Positions 25,558-34,144 of a DNA stretch of 64,000 bases are shown here, piece after piece. The notes beneath the pieces were generated by a model. It made no database searches and had not been told where the DNA came from. It worked only from the letters and a program-made list of their open reading frames with translations. The translations under genes were made by a program, and so were the position numbers. Numbering within the stretch: the first letter of the stretch is position 1; every line of letters begins with the position of its first letter. Origin of the DNA: Mycobacterium europaeum (lineage in GTDB: Bacteria; Actinomycetota; Actinomycetes; Mycobacteriales; Mycobacteriaceae); the NCBI RefSeq assembly GCF_002102155.1, contig NZ_LQOU01000002.1, positions 207,782 to 271,781 on the forward strand, read 5' to 3'.

Positions 25558-26224
25558 AGTCGCGGCGCACCGCCCCACCGACAACGCGGGCGCTCACAAA
25601 GTGCGCTTCGCTGTCCGGATTGCTGTCATCGATCACCCTCGACGCAAACAGCCGATGAGGCAGCGGCCGTGGCCAGATCACGACTCGACCCCAAACTAAC
25701 TAATATGCCTGTAATGCGGTGAAGGGTCGAGTTTGTTTGCGTACGAAAGACCCTGCGCGACTGCTTGTTTCGTTGCCTAAGCCGAAGAACGCAATTCACA
25801 ATCGCAAATTGAGAGTGAATATTGGGCACTGCCGACCAGCCATACCGCGTTGCCGTCGTCGTTGTCCGGATCGCGGTGCCGGCGCAGGGCCGCCACCGGC
25901 TTCACCCAGCATCAGCGGCCGGTATGGAGAATCGCTATACCACGACATCCGTGGGCTCGATCATGGTGACCACGACCCAACCGGATTCATGCGGTCGAAT
26001 CGTTTCTGGCTGCCGCGACTGCTCCACTTCTCAGCATCCCCACAGCGGTCATGGGCCAGGCTGGCTACATGAGCGATGTGAGGGCCGGCACGATCGAGGT
26101 GTGGGACAACGTGCAGCAATTGCCGATAGGGACCGGCCCTGCGACGGCCGACACGGCGAGATTGGCGCGGCCGCCCGGTGCATGGACTCATTCGGGGCTG
26201 CGGACCCCCGGTAGCGTTCCTAGA
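25558..26224. other. divergent control region between the ECF and FetAB-type operons
   Basis: No convincing gene. Two dyads stand out. ACTCGACCC (25683-25691) / GGGTCGAGT (25724-25732) is a perfect 9-bp inverted repeat with a 32-nt loop. The 21-bp near-palindrome 25921-25941 (GGTAT...ATACC, 8 of 10 pairs symmetrical) is operator-like. A TAGCGT hexamer lies about 7 nt upstream of GTG 26225. Confidence 0.45.
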
Positions 26225-26866
26225 GTGCATGGCTTCCGCCTCGACGACGTCGCTGTGACTCGCGGCGCGGCCACCCTACTTGCGCGGATCAATGCGTGTA
26301 TTCCGGCTGGCCGCTGCACCGCGGTCATGGGTGCGAGCGGCGCCGGAAAAACGACGATGTTGCGGCTACTGAACCGGCTCGCCGAACCCACGACCGGACG
26401 CGTCTTGCTCGACGGTGTGCCCATTGCCGAGCTGGACGTGCTGGCACTGCGACGGCGTGTCGGACTGGTCGCGCAGGCCCCGGTATTGCTTGCCGACCGC
26501 GTACTCGACGAGGTCCGTGTCGGCCGCCCCGACCTTCCCGACGACCGAGCGGGCGAGTTGCTTGCGCGGGTGGGGCTGGCGCCACGATTCGCTACCCGCA
26601 CTACCGCCGAGTTGTCCGGGGGCGAGGCGCAACGATTGTGTCTGGCCCGGTCGTTGGCCGTCGAACCGGAGATCTTGCTACTAGATGAGCCGACCTCGGC
26701 GCTGGATGGCCCCACGGCCACTGTCATCGGCGCACTAGTCCGCGAGCATGTGAGCACGGGCGGCACCGTGGTGCTCGCCAGCCACGACCACGGTCTGATC
26801 GGAAGTGTCGCCGAGCGAGTCCTGCTCCTGGAGCACGGTCATCTCGTCGCGGACGGCACGGCATGA
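26225..26866 (+). CDS. FetA-like ABC transporter ATP-binding protein
   Basis: A 213-aa ATPase with Walker A GASGAGKTT, Q-loop LVAQAPVLL, signature ELSGGEAQRL, Walker B ILLLDEPTSALD and H-loop SHDH. The compact single-domain form and the downstream FetB-type permease point to the FetAB iron-export class. Starts at 26051 (ATG), 26069 (ATG) and 26225 (GTG) share one frame. I prefer 26225 because the ATPase fold begins there (MHGFRLDDVAVTRG when GTG is read as Met), the length then fits FetA, and a TANNNT hexamer sits about 7 nt upstream. It is first in an operon with the PacL-like and FetB-like genes. Confidence 0.8.
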   Translation: MHGFRLDDVAVTRGAATLLARINACIPAGRCTAVMGASGAGKTTMLRLLNRLAEPTTGRVLLDGVPIAELDVLALRRRVGLVAQAPVLLADRVLDEVRVGRPDLPDDRAGELLARVGLAPRFATRTTAELSGGEAQRLCLARSLAVEPEILLLDEPTSALDGPTATVIGALVREHVSTGGTVVLASHDHGLIGSVAERVLLLEHGHLVADGTA

Positions 26867-26940
26867 CTGCGTTGAATGTGGCTTCCGGGCTGTGACATGA
26901 CAATGATGGGAAGAACCATGCGAAGGGAGTGTCCGCGATT

Positions 26941-27288
26941 ATGTGGCATGGACTTTTAGCGAAGGCGGCGCCGACGGTAGTGACCGGCGTGGTGGGGGTT
27001 GCCGCATATGAGGCGCTTCGCAAAGCGGTGGCGAAGGCTCCGTTGCGGGAGGCATCCGTTTCCGCTACGGCCTGGGCGCTGCGCGTTGCGCGCGACGCCG
27101 AGCGCAGGGCCGAGGAGGGTACCGAGCGGGCCCGACTGGCGGTCGCCGACGTGGTCGCCGAGGCGGTAGAGCGCGCGGGGGAGGAAGTCCAACCGCCGCC
27201 GGCGAACTCCGCAGACGTCCCGGCCCGTAAGGCGGTCCCCAAGGCGGTCCCCAAGGCTGCGCCCAAGGCTAGAGGCGCCAAGCGCTGA
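26941..27288 (+). CDS. PacL-like (DUF1490) P-ATPase partner protein
   Basis: A 115-aa protein with an N-terminal hydrophobic helix (LLAKAAPTVVTGVVGVAAYEAL), an amphipathic helical middle rich in Arg/Ala/Glu (WALRVARDAERRAEEGTERA), and a C-terminal Lys-Pro-Ala repeat (AVPKAVPKAAPKARGAKR). This plan matches DUF1490/PacL proteins, which assemble with P1B ATPases such as CtpC in M. tuberculosis. No His/Asp metal-binding tail is seen. ATG 26941 was chosen because GAAGGGAG lies about 11 nt upstream; GTG 26929 is possible. It ends one base before the HMA-FetB start, so the pair is coupled, as pacL1-ctpC is. Confidence 0.75.
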   Translation: MWHGLLAKAAPTVVTGVVGVAAYEALRKAVAKAPLREASVSATAWALRVARDAERRAEEGTERARLAVADVVAEAVERAGEEVQPPPANSADVPARKAVPKAVPKAAPKARGAKR

Positions 27289-27289
27289 C

Positions 27290-28723
27290 GTGGGCGTCAC
27301 ACTGGGCCCCAAACTCACCGTCGTATCGGCTGCAGCGGGACGGATGCGTGTGCAGGCGAACGGGTTTCGCTTCGATGCGGGCCAGGCCGTCGCGATCGAG
27401 GAGACGGTTGCCAACGTGACCGGCGTGCGTGCGGTGCGCGCCTATCCGCGGACGGGATCCGTGGTGATCTGGTATTCGCCCGAGCACTGCGACACCGCTG
27501 CCGTCTTGACGGCGATCGCCGACGGGGAGCACGTCCCCGCCGCGTCGGTGCCCGCACGTGTCCGCCACTCGACTGCTGTCGGCAACGGCGGCGTGGTGGA
27601 GAAAGTCATCGGCGGGATGGCGCGATCTCTGTTGCGTTCGCGCGGCGACGGGCCAGATGTTGCTCCGGAGATCGAGAGGCTGCGCAAGGCGCTGGATCGT
27701 TTCGGCTATCACCTCGAGCCGGCGACCCATCCGACGCAGGACGGGCTAAGGAGTTCATGGCCGTGGGCGCGCCTGGCTTGGCCGCTGGGTCTTGTCGTAG
27801 TTGGCGGGACAACGGTCTTGGTTTTCCGCGCTAACCCATGGATGCGGCGGCTGATAGGTTTCGGTCCTCGAGCAGGGCCGTCTGGTCGCGGTTTGGCGTC
27901 CGGGCGATTCCGCCGACCGGTCGGCGCGATGGCCACGTCCGCGCTGCTGGTGCCTGGCTGGGGCGGGGTAGTCACTTCTCTGGCGCTGGTCGCGGTGGCC
28001 GCAGCGGTGGCCTACCGCCAGCGGCTGGGGCTCACTCGGGAACTCGTCGTCGCCGCGGCCCGCGCGGGGTTGCAGTTGGTCGGGGTGGGCGCCATCCTTC
28101 TCCTACTGTTCCAACGAGCCGGTCTACCCGGCGGCGCCGGCTGGGTGATCGCGATGATGTTGATCGCCGGGCAGGTCGCTGGCCGTCGCGGCGCGGGCCT
28201 GCCCGGCGCCAAGGTAGCCGCCACCGGCGGTGTCGTCACGGGCACCGTTGTCACGCTGGGTGCCCTGCTGGCCGGACGGGTTATCGCCCCGGAGGCCCGT
28301 GTGATCGTCCCGGTCGGCGGCCAGATCGTCTCGTCCGCCATGCTGGCCGCCGGCGTAGCGCTGCGGCGGCTACGCGAGGAAGCCCAGCAAGCGCGGCCGG
28401 AGATCGAAGCCCGATTGAGCCTTGGGCAGTCCGGCCGGCAAGCGTTCCTGCCACATCAACAATCCGCGCTGCGTACCGCGCTGATACCGACCATCGACTC
28501 CACCAAGGTAGTCGGGCTGATTAGCCTGCCCGGGGCCATGACCGGACTGATCCTCGCCGGGGTCAATCCGGTCACCGCGATTCGCTACCAGATCGTGGTG
28601 ATGTACATGCTGTTGGCCGCCACCGCGCTCTCCGCGCTCACTGCCGCCCGTCTCGCAGAACGGGAACTCTTCGACGAGGCCCAGCGCCTGGTTCAGGTGG
28701 ATCAGGCAAGCGAACCGAGCTGA
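27290..28723 (+). CDS. FetB-family exporter permease with a CtpC-type N-terminal domain
   Basis: A 477-aa fusion. Residues about 5-125 resemble the degenerate HMA-like N-terminus of the P1B ATPase CtpC (AAGRMRVQANGF, GVRAVRAYPRTGSVVIWYSP, IADGEHVPA, VIGGMARSLL); no CxxC metal site is present. A helix (LAWPLGLVVVGGTTVLVF) and a short linker follow. From about residue 225 there is a complete FetB/UPF0014 permease with the characteristic RAGLQLVGVGAILLLLF, the SLPGAMTGLILAG motif and YQIVVMYMLLAATALSA near the C-terminus. GTG 27290 lies one base after the PacL-like stop. Likely role by family: metal export with the FetA-like ATPase. The domain fusion is unusual. Confidence 0.8.
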   Translation: MGVTLGPKLTVVSAAAGRMRVQANGFRFDAGQAVAIEETVANVTGVRAVRAYPRTGSVVIWYSPEHCDTAAVLTAIADGEHVPAASVPARVRHSTAVGNGGVVEKVIGGMARSLLRSRGDGPDVAPEIERLRKALDRFGYHLEPATHPTQDGLRSSWPWARLAWPLGLVVVGGTTVLVFRANPWMRRLIGFGPRAGPSGRGLASGRFRRPVGAMATSALLVPGWGGVVTSLALVAVAAAVAYRQRLGLTRELVVAAARAGLQLVGVGAILLLLFQRAGLPGGAGWVIAMMLIAGQVAGRRGAGLPGAKVAATGGVVTGTVVTLGALLAGRVIAPEARVIVPVGGQIVSSAMLAAGVALRRLREEAQQARPEIEARLSLGQSGRQAFLPHQQSALRTALIPTIDSTKVVGLISLPGAMTGLILAGVNPVTAIRYQIVVMYMLLAATALSALTAARLAERELFDEAQRLVQVDQASEPS

Positions 28724-28807
28724 CTTGAACGTCGGCGCTGTTGCCGAGCACCACGTGATACTCAAAGTGATGGGGAAGGTTGGTGCCTGTAGAAGCGTAT
28801 CGGCTCC

Positions 28808-29017
28808 TTATCGCTGGGACGCTTCTCCGACACTGTGGTGCTGAAAGTAGTTGATGGCGTGCGGATACGAGCCGTGTGGACCCAACCCGGTGATCGCCTC
28901 AAAGCGTTCGATCAGCCGGTCTTCGCCCTCCGGTGAATGCACTTTCTTGGCGCGGCGCTGCCGATGTGGGTGCATCTGAGTAACTATGACCGCTTGTTCC
29001 CGTCTCAGGATGTACAC
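28808..29017 (-). CDS. hypothetical fragment
   Basis: A 69-codon frame. The part RLIERFEAITGLGPHGSYPH followed by AINYFQHHSVGEASQR looks coding, while the N-terminal half does not. It lies in a region of gene debris and has no clear ribosome site. Probably a remnant; not recognised. Confidence 0.25.
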   Translation of the reverse strand: MYILRREQAVIVTQMHPHRQRRAKKVHSPEGEDRLIERFEAITGLGPHGSYPHAINYFQHHSVGEASQR

Positions 29018-29160
29018 ACCGGGCGTGGGGTGGGCAAATCCATCTCGGCGCCGATGAACGGCAATGCGCGTGCCTGTTGCTCAGTCAGCCGGAGAAGTTG
29101 ACGCAAACGCGCGTTGTCGGCACGCAGAGTGTCCAACTCGCCAGGGAAATTCTCCATGCC
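29005..29160 (-). pseudogene. remnant resembling the N-terminus of a TOTE-type helicase
   Basis: The end of a longer frame encodes MENFPGELDTLRADNARLRQ followed by LLRLTEQQARALP, which looks like the short coiled segment (RAENARLRRLLxLTPEQA) at the start of actinobacterial TOTE conflict-system helicase proteins. The rest of such a gene is absent. The similarity covers about 25 residues only. Confidence 0.3.
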
Positions 29161-29185
29161 GCTAGCGGTTACTTCTCCTTGAGTA

Positions 29186-29287
29186 TCAGATGTAGCCGAG
29201 CCAGCCAAACATGGCGTCGTAGAAGGCGATCGACTCGTCGTATTCCACGACGTTGAACTCCACGTGGTGAACACCCCGCCAGCGCAT
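29186..29287 (-). pseudogene. truncated VOC/glyoxalase-family gene
   Basis: 33 codons from ATG 29287: MRWRGVHHVEFNVVEYDESI, then AFYDAMFGWLGYI, then a stop. This is the first beta-alpha unit of a vicinal-oxygen-chelate protein, with the metal histidine in HHVEF. A normal member has about 120-150 residues, so this is a truncation relic. Confidence 0.55.
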
Positions 29288-29393
29288 CATGCGTCCTCAA
29301 CGAATCGGATGCGCCGGGAAACTCGGTCGTGCTCACAGTGGAGAGTTGCTATCAACGAACCATTGGGGCTTCAAATGGGCGCAGCCCAAAGCG

Positions 29394-29762
29394 TCACGAC
29401 CCGCTTGCAATCCACTGTTTGGCTGCCTCGGTCTGACCGGCGGGGAAGTGCTTGATCTCCGCAGACACGAAATGTGACGTGAGATGTTCTGCGACATCGC
29501 CTAGCGCCGAGTCTGTTACGACGGCGACCTTCTTGACGTGCTTGTGGTGATCCCGAACAAACCGGAAGTGGTTGACCATCGAGCCAAAATCTGCCCACCC
29601 GGGAAACGATGGCGCATCGATGATGACGCCGGCGAGATCGCCGGTTGCCTCGATGTGCGGATCGACCGCCTTCGCGAGTTTGACGAAGTCGTCCTTGTCG
29701 AGCCGAGACTCCGGTCGCACGAGCAAGATAGAGCGCGCGGTGTCCAGGTCGTAATCAATCAT
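29394..29762 (-). CDS. SpoIIAA-like (STAS-type) protein
   Basis: A 122-aa protein similar to the SpoIIAA-like family: IDYDLDTARSILLVRPESRL at the start, LAGVIIDAPSFPGWADFGSM in the middle, then KVAVVTDSALGDVAEHLTSH. ATG 29762 follows TTGAGGGAACAA, a good ribosome site; the TTG four codons earlier overlaps it. Such proteins are small cytoplasmic alpha/beta folds with unclear roles, sometimes lipid- or stress-linked. It is a complete gene inside an otherwise decayed segment. Confidence 0.75.
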   Translation of the reverse strand: MIDYDLDTARSILLVRPESRLDKDDFVKLAKAVDPHIEATGDLAGVIIDAPSFPGWADFGSMVNHFRFVRDHHKHVKKVAVVTDSALGDVAEHLTSHFVSAEIKHFPAGQTEAAKQWIASGS

Positions 29763-30197
29763 TTGTTCCCTCAATCTGATCGTTTGCGGCTATTGCGCGT
29801 AACGCACCGACTGCACCGCAAGCGTGCGCCTTGCGCATCGTCCTGGGTAGGGGAGAAGGTCATCGATCCACTTCCGGCATGGCGTTTGACCATCTTGGAC
29901 ATCAGTGGCTAGTACATCTTGTCGACGCGTCTGGACCCCGGTTGGGGACCATCCTGGGACCACCACGTCATACGCGATGCTGAACGGCCTGCGCGTGAAT
30001 GAACCTCATACGCGAGAGACCAAAAGCCCGCAGGCTTCCCGCGAGCTGCGAAGACACGTTGTCGCCACTCACTCGGGGTCAAGTGTGCGCAGGGTCAAAT
30101 CGTGTCAGCCCGGCGCTTCCACCAGCGGAAAAGCTGCGGCGTTAGGTCCCGTCCCATCCGGCGGCAGCTGATGCTCCGGCCCCTGCAGCGCCGGTGA
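29763..30197. other. gene-free stretch with the third att-like core
   Basis: No convincing gene. It holds the GGGGACC-type doublet (29944-29961), two copies of TCATACGCGA (29968-29977 and 30006-30015), and the degenerate att core 30072-30114. Confidence 0.5.
30072..30114 (+). repeat. degenerate third copy of the tRNA-Pro att core
   Basis: Ungapped alignment to the 43-bp core gives 37 matches; the mismatches are at core positions 3, 15, 16, 23, 31 and 42. No tRNA 5' half precedes it. Confidence 0.75.
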
Positions 30198-30323
30198 TCA
30201 GCAGCCGACCGGACCGCCGCCCGCTGGGCAGCTGGGAATGTTGATGGGAACGCAGCTCACCGACGTCGTCGAGACGGCGAACGCGAGCAGCACTGCGAAC
30301 ATGATTTTCTTCCCCCCGGCCAT
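30198..30323 (-). CDS. small secreted hypothetical protein
   Basis: A 41-aa frame: MAGGKKIMFAVLLAFAVSTT with a basic start and hydrophobic core typical of a signal peptide, then SVSCVPINIPSCPAGGGPVGC, with three cysteines. The ribosome site is weak. Small exported proteins of this shape are common in mycobacteria. Unrecognised. Confidence 0.4.
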   Translation of the reverse strand: MAGGKKIMFAVLLAFAVSTTSVSCVPINIPSCPAGGGPVGC

Positions 30324-30571
30324 AGCCCGAGAGCCTACGCACCGTCCGGACCCACGGGGGAGATTTGGCGCCGTAATGTGGAACCGGTTGCAGCGCAACG
30401 CAATAGCGCGTTATTGCCGCCAGGGCGGATAACGGCCTGGCAGCCGCAACGGTGCGCCTCGGTCGATTGTGACGAACCTCAACCGGCCAAAGTGATGCCC
30501 GTCATAGCCTTATCAGCCTCACTGAGGGCATCGGTCCTAACCAATCGTTTGTGTACTCCTTGTTGAGTCGC

Positions 30572-30749
30572 TCGATCGAGTCGATCAACGCCTGCTACCG
30601 GCGCGCGATCCGTGCCCGCGGGCACTTCCCGACTGATCAGGCCGCGATGAAATGCCTGTATCCCGTCACCCGGTCACTGGATCGACCGAGGCAGGGCACG
30701 ACGGGCAATGAGGTGGAAGCCCGCACTCAACGCGTTCGCGATCACCTAG
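30572..30749 (+). pseudogene. IS256/mutator-family transposase C-terminal remnant
   Basis: SIESINACYRRAIRARGHFP followed by TDQAAMKCLYPVTRSLD matches the conserved C-terminal region of IS256-type transposases (NAIESxNxxxRRAxxxRGHFP...). A frameshift near 30690 moves the rest (MRWKPALNAFAIT, then stop) into another frame. The catalytic part is missing. Confidence 0.7.
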
Positions 30750-30796
30750 GGACAGCCCCGGGCTGGGGCTAAGGCCCCCGAGGTCGAGCCGGGAAC

Positions 30797-32947
30797 TTAT
30801 TCCAGGCCCGCCGCGAACTCGGCACCAGTGAGGTTGTTCGCCCATTCCGCAAGCAGTGGCGCGTTGAGTTGGGGTTGGATTCCCGAGGTTCCCGCCAAGC
30901 CCGGTGCGTCCCAGAAGCTGAAAAATCCCGGCGGCGTCGTCGGGACGGCCGGGATGTTGGGGGCGAGGGGGGTGGTGACGATGCCGAGGTGATCGACGGA
31001 GAGGGATCCGACGACGGCGCCGCCGGAGTTGGCGGAGTTGATGGTGAGGCCCTCGGGCCCGACGGTTTCGAGGGGGCCGGGCCCGAAGATGAGGGTGCCG
31101 CCGGGGTCGACGGTGGCGGTGCCGTAAGCGTTCAGGACGCCGCCGTTACCCACGGAGACGGTGCCGCCGTCGAGGAGGGTGCCGCCGTTGCTCACGGAGA
31201 CGGTGCCGCTGTCGGTGAGGTGGCCGGTGAGGGTGTCGCCGCTGCTCACGTAGACGGTGCCGCTGTCGGTGAGGGTGCCGCCGTTGCTCACGGAGACGGT
31301 GCCGTAGTTGTCCAGGGTGCCGCCGGTGTGGATGGTGAGGGTGCCGCTGTCGTTCAGGACGCCGGGGCCCAGGGAGACGGAGCCGTAGTCGTTCAGGACG
31401 CCGCTATGGCCGACGGTCACGGTGCCGCCGTTGAAGCTGAGGGTGCCGCCGGTGTTGATGGTGAAGGTGCCGTTGTCGGTGAGGGTGCCGCCGGTGCTCA
31501 GATAGACGCCGCCGCTGTCGGTAAGGGTGCCGCCGGGGTCGACAGTGGTGGTGCCGTAAGCGTTCAGGACGCCGCCGTTACCCACGGAGACGGTGCCGCT
31601 GTCGGTGAGGGTGCCGCCGTTGCTCACGTAGACGGTGCCGTTGTCGGTGAGGGTGCCGCCGTTGCTCACGGAGACGGTGGCGTAGTCGTCCAGGGCGCCG
31701 CCGTTGCTCACGGTGAGGGTGCCGCTGTCGGTGAGGGTGCCGCCGGTGCTCACGGTCACGGTGCCAGAGCTCTGGCCCGCGATGGTGCCGCCGTTGGTGG
31801 CGGTGTTGCCGACGGTCAGGGTGCCGGAGTTGGTCACGGTGCCGCCGGTGATGTTCAGGGCGCCAGAGCCGCCGGTGATGCTGCCGCCGCTGGTGGCGGT
31901 GTTGCCGACGGTCAGGGTGCCCGAGTTGGACAAGGTGCCCCCAGAGACGCTCAGGTCTCCAGAGCTGCTGATGATGGTGCCGCCGCCGGTGGCGGTGTTG
32001 CCGACGGTCAGGGTGCCCGAGTTGGTCAGGGTGCCGCTGGTGATGTTCAGGGCGCCATAGCCGCCGTTGACGATGGTGGTGCCGGTGGCGGTGTTGCCGA
32101 CGGTCAGGGTGCCGGTGCTGGTGTTGGTCAGGGCGCCGCCTGAGACGTTGAGGGTCCCGCCGCCGGTGACGGTCAGGGTGCCGTTGTTGGTCAGGGTGCC
32201 GCCGCTGCCGATGGTCAGGGTGTGGTTGATGGTCAGGGTGGCGCCCTGGTCGACCACGACGGAGGTGTATTGGTCGCCGGTGCCGATGGCGGTGATGGTG
32301 CTGGGCAGGGTTTGGTTGCCGGTCACGGTGTAGGTGGAGCCGGTGGTGTTGAGGGTGGTGTTGGTGGTGGTTTGCAGGGCGGTGTGGACCAGGGCTTGGG
32401 TTTGGGTGGTTTGGCTGGTGGGGTTGGCAGTCTGGGGGGGATCGGTGAACGGTTGCAGCTGGGTGGCGGTGGCCGAGGCGGTGGTGTAGGTGTACATCGC
32501 GGTGGCGTCTTGGGCCCACATCTGCATGTATTGGGCTTCGGTGGCCGCGATCGCCGGGGTGTTTTGCCCGAAGAAATTCGTGGCCACCAACACCGCCAAC
32601 TGCGCCCGGTTGGCTGCGATCACCGGTGGCGGCACGGTCATGGCGAACGCCTGTTCGTAGGCCGCGGCCGCGGTGTAGGCCTGCGCGGCGGTTTGGGCGG
32701 CCGCGGCGGCGCTGGTGTGCAGCCAGTCCACATACGGGGCGGCCGCACCGGCCATCGCCGAGGCTGAGGGGCCCAACCAGGCCTGGGCGGTCAACGCGTC
32801 GATTTGGCTGGCGTAGCCAGCAGCGGTGGACTCCAACTCGGCGGCCAGCGCGTTCCAGCCCGCCCCGGCGGCCAGCATGGGCCCAGGCCCGGGCCCGGCG
32901 TAGATCAATCCGGAGGTGACTTCGGGGGGCATCAATCCGAAATCCAT
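30797..32947 (-). CDS. PPE protein with a long adhesin-like repeat domain
   Basis: A 716-aa protein. Residues 1-~180 are a normal PPE domain: [13 protein letters not shown] at ATG 32947, [15 protein letters not shown], then the helical PPE core with [14 protein letters not shown] (WxG motif region). Residues about 225-620 are tandem units of roughly 20 residues such as [16 protein letters not shown] and [19 protein letters not shown], Thr/Ser/Gly/Asn-rich, as in parallel beta-helix adhesins and autotransporters. The C-terminus ([20 protein letters not shown]) ends in a short helical segment. No PE gene is adjacent. Usual export would be by ESX-5. The repeat part is unlike the common MPTR, SVP or PGRS tails. 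Confidence 0.85.
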   Translation of the reverse strand: MDFGLMPPEVTSGLIYAGPGPGPMLAAGAGWNALAAELESTAAGYASQIDALTAQAWLGPSASAMAGAAAPYVDWLHTSAAAAAQTAAQAYTAAAAYEQAFAMTVPPPVIAANRAQLAVLVATNFFGQNTPAIAATEAQYMQMWAQDATAMYTYTTASATATQLQPFTDPPQTANPTSQTTQTQALVHTALQTTTNTTLNTTGSTYTVTGNQTLPSTITAIGTGDQYTSVVVDQGATLTINHTLTIGSGGTLTNNGTLTVTGGGTLNVSGGALTNTSTGTLTVGNTATGTTIVNGGYGALNITSGTLTNSGTLTVGNTATGGGTIISSSGDLSVSGGTLSNSGTLTVGNTATSGGSITGGSGALNITGGTVTNSGTLTVGNTATNGGTIAGQSSGTVTVSTGGTLTDSGTLTVSNGGALDDYATVSVSNGGTLTDNGTVYVSNGGTLTDSGTVSVGNGGVLNAYGTTTVDPGGTLTDSGGVYLSTGGTLTDNGTFTINTGGTLSFNGGTVTVGHSGVLNDYGSVSLGPGVLNDSGTLTIHTGGTLDNYGTVSVSNGGTLTDSGTVYVSSGDTLTGHLTDSGTVSVSNGGTLLDGGTVSVGNGGVLNAYGTATVDPGGTLIFGPGPLETVGPEGLTINSANSGGAVVGSLSVDHLGIVTTPLAPNIPAVPTTPPGFFSFWDAPGLAGTSGIQPQLNAPLLAEWANNLTGAEFAAGLE
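30990..32250 (-). repeat. coding tandem repeats in the PPE gene
   Basis: DNA units built on GGTGCCGCCGTTGCTCAC, GTCGGTGAGGGTGCC and GGCGGTGTTGCCGACGG recur dozens of times, many identical over 30 bp or more. They allow slippage and copy-number change. They encode the beta-solenoid-like region and are not a CRISPR array. Confidence 0.8.
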
Positions 32948-33309
32948 GCTGTTTTTCCCTCGTTTCCGTGTCGACCGCGGCGATAAGTTCAAGCAGTACA
33001 GGGACGCGTTGATCCAACCCGACTCACATGAAAGCCTGGCGACCGTGCGCTGGAAGTCTGCTGTGAGTCGTCCGCGGGTGCGGGAAAAGCGATGCTGGCG
33101 CCGGATTTGTCGGGAACATACCGCTGGTCAGTCCGAAATGAATTCATGTCCCCTTTAGGTACGTATATCGGCCGACCACCGCCCTTTTAAGAGGCGGTGG
33201 CCACCATCGCGTTCTGCTTGCAGCGCCATCGTGCTGGGCGCCGGCAGCGGGCGCCCAAGAAGGTGGGTCAGCCAGGGGTGGCCCTTGCCCGCGGCCCCTG
33301 CTGATGGAG
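32948..33309. other. PPE upstream region
   Basis: No convincing gene. It should hold the PPE promoter near 32950-33100. GGGAAAAAC just before ATG 32947 (reverse strand) may serve as ribosome site. 33170-33240 may be more transposon debris. Confidence 0.3.
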
Positions 33310-33598
33310 TTACCGGGCGACCGGTGGATCTGCGCGCTTGAACCTTGGCCCGGCGGCCACCTCAGCGATCGCATTATCGAGGCGGTCACGGCGGTCCACG
33401 GTGGACACCATGGTGTCGAAGGCCGCGTCGTAGGCCGGCTGTCGTCCTGGCGGGGAAGGTGCGCGGCCGCTTCCCCAGCTGGTGATTGCCGGACCAGGTT
33501 TTCCCGCCGGAGTGCACGATCCCTTGTCGTGAAAGCGGTTTCGAGACGCGATGCCGGGCCGACATCAAGGTCCCGGCGTCCTTGCGAGCCCGCACGAG
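33310..33598 (-). pseudogene. IS110-family transposase remnant
   Basis: Reverse-strand frames give LVRARKDAGTLMSARHRVSK, then PLSRQGIVHSGGKTWSGN, then after a frameshift AYDAAFDTMVSTVDRRDRLD followed by NAIAEVAAGPRFKR and a stop. This is the middle of an IS110/IS902-type transposase (compare the DLMRARHRLSKLLLRxGIVYSGG motif). Both ends and the catalytic domains are missing. Confidence 0.65.
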
Positions 33599-34144
33599 GT
33601 CCGGGGCTGCCTCATGCTCGATGCTCGGAATCGTTACCTCTGTCACCTGACCCAAGTGGCAGCAATCGGGCATCGCGGGCATCAGTCTTTAGCCGATCCT
33701 CACTCGGACCCTGCAACTTCGAGGACGCTGCGACCAAACACACCAACCCGGCTATGAGCAGGATCCCGGCCACCCCGAACCTCGTCGGGCCCGCCTCACA
33801 CGTCACCGCCACCGGCCCTGGCGAACCACGAACCCAGCCCCGCATTTCTGGGTGATTCGACTAGCCGGCACCCGAACACCTCGCCGGTCTCATTTACCTC
33901 ACAGCCGAAGAATTGAGCGTTGTTCAAGAGGCCGCTACAGCGCGTGGCCTCAGCGTGAGCCGGCCCGTGCGATTCCAAAATCTGAATCCCTTTGGCCTCT
34001 TTGTTGCAAATAGGAGTTGGGAAGACAAGACAACGTCCGCAAATACGCTGACTTCCCTATCGATATTTCCGACCGTGACATTTCCCATCACCTGGCTAAT
34101 ATTTCGTGCTCCCGTAGTCGTCAACGGAAGGCGAAGCTGCAATT
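33599..34144. other. gene-free stretch
   Basis: I see no supported gene, only short low-quality frames on both strands. The lower GC near 33960-34110 (many AAA/TTT and ATATTTCG runs) differs from the rest of the window and fits foreign or decayed DNA. Confidence 0.35.

Larger units (their letters stand above)
22207..30114. mobile_element. possible older, decayed element at the same tRNA
   Basis: A third copy of the att core lies at 30072-30114 with 37 of 43 positions matching. Inside each end there is a doublet of GGGGACC-type repeats with an 11-bp period: 22313-22330 (64 bp inside the core) and 29944-29961 (111 bp inside). This mirrors the arm-site geometry of the younger element. No integrase remains. 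The interval carries the ECF and FetAB-type transport genes. This is inference; the core could instead be a relic of an unrelated event. Confidence 0.4.

Noticed and set aside
30869..32143. 424-aa forward frame rich in [21 protein letters not shown] repeats opposite the PPE gene
   Set aside because: It mirrors the repeated DNA of the PPE solenoid; no start signal, and the PPE frame has a recognised N-terminal domain.
30990..32250. Repeat block considered as a CRISPR array
   Set aside because: Units are coding, in frame, of variable length with no unique spacers, and no cas genes are near.
33304..33855. 183-aa forward frame
   Set aside because: Lies opposite the IS110 remnant, whose reverse-strand frames match a known transposase region.
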